From the NCBI GenBank assembly GCA_029572935.1, contig JAKQHM010000056.1:62001-126000 (forward strand): DNA of 64,000 nt, in the 5' to 3' direction. The notes under the pieces were generated by a model, which worked only from the letters and a program-made list of their open reading frames with translations, had not been told where the DNA came from and ran no database searches. Both the position numbers and the translations under genes were made by a program. This document shows, piece by piece, positions 60,415 to 64,000 of the stretch. The number at the start of each line of letters is the position of its first letter. The first letter of the stretch is position 1. This DNA is from Bacteroidota bacterium (GTDB lineage: Bacteria > Bacteroidota > Bacteroidia > Chitinophagales > Saprospiraceae).

Positions 60415-61062
60415 TCAGATTTTTGACTTGCAGGGTATGGGTGTGGACAAACCCAGATGAATCAGACTATATGGCAGAAAGGTGACATAGGATTTGACAA
60501 AAGGGGTTTGGATCATAAACTGATAATCCAGGAATACCCGCATCGGCCGATTGCCTCCTGCTCCGAATGTATAGGAAGGGCTGATACTCAACAAAAGCAT
60601 GGCTTGGGGCCGACCCCAGCGACCGGATCGCTGGTATAAACCGTCCTCATCTTGTTTGAAAACCTGAAGGGCCGGAATGGCATGCAGGTATCCTGCACCG
60701 ATCCGGGCCTCCGCTGCCAGTTGGTTTTTATACAGGTACCTTCTGTAACCCCCTTCGCCATATAGCTGGATGGCGTATTGGGACAACCGATGGTAAAAGT
60801 ATCCGATTTTTGCTAGGGCAAGCCATTGATTGGCCGAACGTTCTTTCAGCACAAACTCCGTACCCAGGCAAATGCCGGGATGCAAAATGGAGGAGGACAA
60901 AAAAAGATCACCACCTCCCGGCAACATGGTCGAGGCATTTAAGACCGATAGGCTCAGCCAGGGTTTGTGATTCATTTGCTGCGCTTGCGTCGGAGCTCCG
61001 CAAAGCATGAACAGGCAAAGGACTGCCATCCCCCACCATGATGTTGATTTTCTGTTTTCCAT
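60415..61062 (-). CDS. Hypothetical outer-membrane beta-barrel-like protein
   Basis: Signal peptide ending APTQAQQ; alternating aromatic strands (WLALAKIGYFYHRLSQYAIQLYGEGGYRRYLY). Confidence 0.55.
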   Translation of the reverse strand: MENRKSTSWWGMAVLCLFMLCGAPTQAQQMNHKPWLSLSVLNASTMLPGGGDLFLSSSILHPGICLGTEFVLKERSANQWLALAKIGYFYHRLSQYAIQLYGEGGYRRYLYKNQLAAEARIGAGYLHAIPALQVFKQDEDGLYQRSGRWGRPQAMLLLSISPSYTFGAGGNRPMRVFLDYQFMIQTPFVKSYVTFLPYSLIHLGLSTPIPCKSKI

Positions 61063-61280
61063 TATTTATCTGTTGGGTTTTAGTCTTTTATGCCAGATGA
61101 CATCCGTTTGTAAAACATTGATACCAACCCTCTACTTTCAAAGACCATCCACAAATATAAGCCTGCAACCGTTTCCCGGAAAGAATAATCCCCTGCCAAC
61201 CTCTCCGGGCAAGGATAGATCCGGCAAGGACAGCCTGATAAGAATTAAGGTGTGCAGGCTTGATTTTCTAGGCCAATCTC

Positions 61281-61312
61281 TTTGTGAATCAGATAGAAAC
61301 AGCTTACCTTTG
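61281..61312 (+). promoter_or_regulatory. Bacteroidota-type promoter upstream of the PPIase gene
   Basis: TTTG (61281-61284), N20, TACCTTTG (61305-61312), matching TTTG-N(17-23)-TAnnTTTG. Confidence 0.6.
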
Positions 61313-61392
61313 CAGGGCTTTTTGGAAATCCTTCTGAAAAGCTTTTGTTTTTTTAATAAAATATTGAATTTCAATAAACTAAGTATTTCAAA

Positions 61393-63516
61393 ATGGGACT
61401 AATTACAAGTATCAGAAAAAGACTTTGGGTGGTTACCATCCTCATGGCCCTGGCCCTGGTGGGTTTCATTGTCATGGACATGTCCACCGGAAGGTCTTCC
61501 TGGTTTTTCAACAATCCGGACTCCATGGGGGGTGTGGCCGGTGAAAAACTGAGCTGGAAGGAGTTTCAAAAGACTGAATCGGTTCTATACCGGAATGCGG
61601 ATGTGGATTTCTACGGCAGAAAGGAATACATCTGGCACCAGGCCCTGGAGCGGATCGTCCTCGAAAAGGAATCCAATTACAATGGAATGGGCGTAAGCGA
61701 AGCCGAACTGAAAGAACTGGAATTTGGTCAGAACCTTTCTCCGATCATCGAGCGCAACTTCCGCGATCCCAATACCGGACAAGTATTACGCGAACAACTG
61801 AATCAGTTCCAGACCGGACTGGAGAACAACGACCTCCCACTGGAGGCACGCGAATTCTGGAAAGTTCAGGAAAAGGAAATCATCAAAGACCGGATGTTCA
61901 AGAAAATGGAAAACCTGGTCAAGTCTGCTCTGTACATGCCGGACTTTATGTGCGAAAGACATTTTGCTGAGTCCAATGCCAAAATGGATTTCTACTTTTC
62001 CAGAATTCCCTACACCGTCATCAACGACGAAGAAATTGAAATCACGGACGATGACATCAACAATTACCTGAAAGAAAGGGCATCCTACTATCGCGTCGAT
62101 GAGGAAACACGCGATCTGAAATATGCGGTTCTCCGGATCGTGCCTTCCGCTGAAGATTCAGCCGCCGTTTCCAAGATCCTGGAAGATAAAAAAAAGGCAT
62201 TCCAGACTGCCACCAAAGATTCCCTTTTCATCGTCACGAATCTGGGCAAATGGGATGAAGCCTATTCCATTATAAATGATATTCCTGTCTCTATTTTGGA
62301 TACCGTTCTGAAAAGCCCGGTAGGAACCGTAATCGGACCTTATGTCGATGCAGGTGATTACAAACTCAGCAAAATCCTGGGCAAGAAAACTTTGCCTGAC
62401 TCCGTCAAATCACGCCACATCCTCAGAAGGGTGACCACTCAGGGCGAATACCAGACTGCTGCTCAACTCTTGGATTCCATTAAAAATGTTTTGGAGAAAG
62501 GTCAGGGTCGTTTCGACAGTCTGGCCATCCAGTTCAGTCAGGATCCCGGTTCGGGCATAAAAGGTGGAGACCTCGGTTATGCGGCCCCTGGAGCCATGGT
62601 GAAACCATTCAACGACGTCCTTTTTTACACAGGAGAAAAGGGTAAATACTACACGGTAGCCACCCAGTTTGGACTGCACCTCATCGAGATCACAGACATG
62701 AAATTTATGAATAATATTTCCGGGATTCGTTTGGGTACGATATCTGAAACCATTCAGCCCGGCGATAAGGTCATGGATCAGTTGCTCGATGAAGCCCAGA
62801 CCATGGTGGAACAACATTCTTCCCTGGAATCTCTTCAAAAAGCAATTGAAGATGGTAAGACCTATGTTCTTGATTTTGCTCCAGGTATTTATGAAAATGA
62901 TTACAAAAATGCCAAACTGGGAGAAGAAGCCAACAGCACCTGGCGTCAGATCGTCAGATGGGCATTTGATAAAAACACGAAAGTGGGCGACGTCAGTTCA
63001 GAAGTTTTCTCTTTGCAGGATCCCGTCAAACGCTTTACAGATCGCTTTGTGATTGCAGCACTCGCAGGCATCAATCCCAAAGGACTGCCCAGCGCGGCTT
63101 CCGTAAGAGACAAGGTCAAAGAAGATATTCTCAAAATCAAAAAATTTGAGATCATCAAACAAAAAGCAGGTACTGCAAGCCAGCTGAATGGAACCTACGG
63201 TGAATATACCGTAGCCGTTGACACGGCCACTGAAGCAACCGTAAACGGTCAGCAGATGCCTATTTACGGTTTTGAACCCAATGTACTGACTCCTATTTCC
63301 AAACTGAAACCCGGACAAGTGGGTGGTCCGTACCGCGGTGAAAATGGAGTGTATTTTGCCCAAATGGTCAACATGAAAGATCCGGGTAAATCCAGCAACA
63401 TTGAATCTTTCAGAAGATTTTACAAACACCCTGCTTACTTTACATCCATGACGTATATGATGCAGGCTTTAAAGAAAAACTATAAGGTTAAAGATAACCG
63501 CTCCAAGTTTTTCTAA
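61393..63516 (+). CDS. SurA/PpiD-type peptidylprolyl isomerase foldase
   Basis: MGLITSIRKRLWVVTILMALALVGFIVMDM anchor; parvulin domain SVKSRHILRRVTTQGEYQTAAQLLDSIKNVLEKGQGRFDSLAIQFSQDPGSGIKGGDLGYAAPGAMVKPFNDVLF. Confidence 0.92.
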   Translation: MGLITSIRKRLWVVTILMALALVGFIVMDMSTGRSSWFFNNPDSMGGVAGEKLSWKEFQKTESVLYRNADVDFYGRKEYIWHQALERIVLEKESNYNGMGVSEAELKELEFGQNLSPIIERNFRDPNTGQVLREQLNQFQTGLENNDLPLEAREFWKVQEKEIIKDRMFKKMENLVKSALYMPDFMCERHFAESNAKMDFYFSRIPYTVINDEEIEITDDDINNYLKERASYYRVDEETRDLKYAVLRIVPSAEDSAAVSKILEDKKKAFQTATKDSLFIVTNLGKWDEAYSIINDIPVSILDTVLKSPVGTVIGPYVDAGDYKLSKILGKKTLPDSVKSRHILRRVTTQGEYQTAAQLLDSIKNVLEKGQGRFDSLAIQFSQDPGSGIKGGDLGYAAPGAMVKPFNDVLFYTGEKGKYYTVATQFGLHLIEITDMKFMNNISGIRLGTISETIQPGDKVMDQLLDEAQTMVEQHSSLESLQKAIEDGKTYVLDFAPGIYENDYKNAKLGEEANSTWRQIVRWAFDKNTKVGDVSSEVFSLQDPVKRFTDRFVIAALAGINPKGLPSAASVRDKVKEDILKIKKFEIIKQKAGTASQLNGTYGEYTVAVDTATEATVNGQQMPIYGFEPNVLTPISKLKPGQVGGPYRGENGVYFAQMVNMKDPGKSSNIESFRRFYKHPAYFTSMTYMMQALKKNYKVKDNRSKFF

Positions 63517-63541
63517 GTCTGATTTCAATATAAAAAACAGC

Positions 63542-63577
63542 AAAAGCCTCCTGCCGAAAATCAGGAGGCTTTTTTTT
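63542..63577 (+). terminator. Rho-independent terminator
   Basis: AAAAGCCTCCTG-CCGAAAAT-CAGGAGGCTTTT followed by a T-run, 26 bp after the foldase stop. Confidence 0.93.
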
Positions 63578-63783
63578 GATCTTGCTTCAGCATACAAAAA
63601 GTCAAATCAGATGGCAAAGAAGGCAACCATGGTATAAAATAAAAGATCCTGATAAAGTACCATTGGAACACCCTGAGTCTTCACAATAAATCGATTGCCC
63701 AGGCCTGGATTGCGAAACGGATGAGCTGTTCCGAAACTTATTTCTTGGAAACAAGGAACACTGACCATAATTTTGGGTTTATT

Positions 63784-64000
63784 ATGATCATGCGCATGAA
63801 AAGACACGAATTTACATTCATCAGTAATCGAATCCTGCTGTTCTTAGTCTGGATCATGGTTCTGTCTTCCTGTGACCGAAACAGGATCATTGAAGTACGA
63901 AATCCGGAAGGAAAACTTGTGATGCGCATCCACAGCCCATCGGGGGATACACTGGAACCTAGAGAAGGACTTTATGAATTTTTTGATGAGCAGGAAAGAT
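63784..64000 (+). CDS. Lipoprotein N-terminus, partial (runs off right edge)
   Basis: MIMRMKRHEFTFISNRILLFLVWIMVLSSCDRNRIIEVRNPEGKLVMRIHSPSGDTLEPREGLYEFFDEQER..., open to the window end. Confidence 0.6.
   Translation, partial: MIMRMKRHEFTFISNRILLFLVWIMVLSSCDRNRIIEVRNPEGKLVMRIHSPSGDTLEPREGLYEFFDEQER

Noticed and set aside
1-64000. CRISPR arrays, tRNA/rRNA genes, prophage or transposon
   Set aside because: No spaced direct-repeat array, recognisable tRNA/rRNA sequence, or transposase/integrase/capsid-like translation was found on either strand by eye; a tRNAscan/Infernal run would be needed to exclude small RNAs fully.

Overview
The window looks like ordinary chromosomal DNA from a Bacteroidota bacterium (Saprospiria/Chitinophaga-like by gene content; inferred, not searched). 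It carries about 46 protein-coding genes. I found no rRNA, tRNA, CRISPR array, transposase, integrase or phage genes. Housekeeping genes include thiL, aspS, rpoN, dcd, uvrC, dnaB, an RsuA/RluB-type pseudouridine synthase, yidD, sdhC-sdhA, radA, fumarylacetoacetase and a PpiD/SurA-type foldase. Accessory content includes: a putative metal-acquisition cluster (His-rich protein, HDDHNHDE lipoprotein, TonB receptor); a stand-alone Cys-type formate dehydrogenase alpha subunit; a stand-alone short DnaE polymerase with a degenerate PHP domain; an SNF2 helicase in the place where sdhB is expected; T9SS cargo proteins; and a low-GC patch with an apparent gene remnant. The non-coding signals most worth checking are: (1) a terminator-like hairpin with a T-run inside the 5' coding region of the TonB receptor, plus an operator-like inverted repeat upstream in the same cluster; (2) three helically phased DnaA boxes with AT-rich dyads upstream of dnaB; (3) competing inverted repeats between convergent aspS and rpoN; (4) an in-frame TAG followed by 34 coding-like codons at the end of an NmrA-family gene; and (5) recurring TAnnTTTG promoter boxes very close to start codons. 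All family names come from reading the translations; no database search was run.
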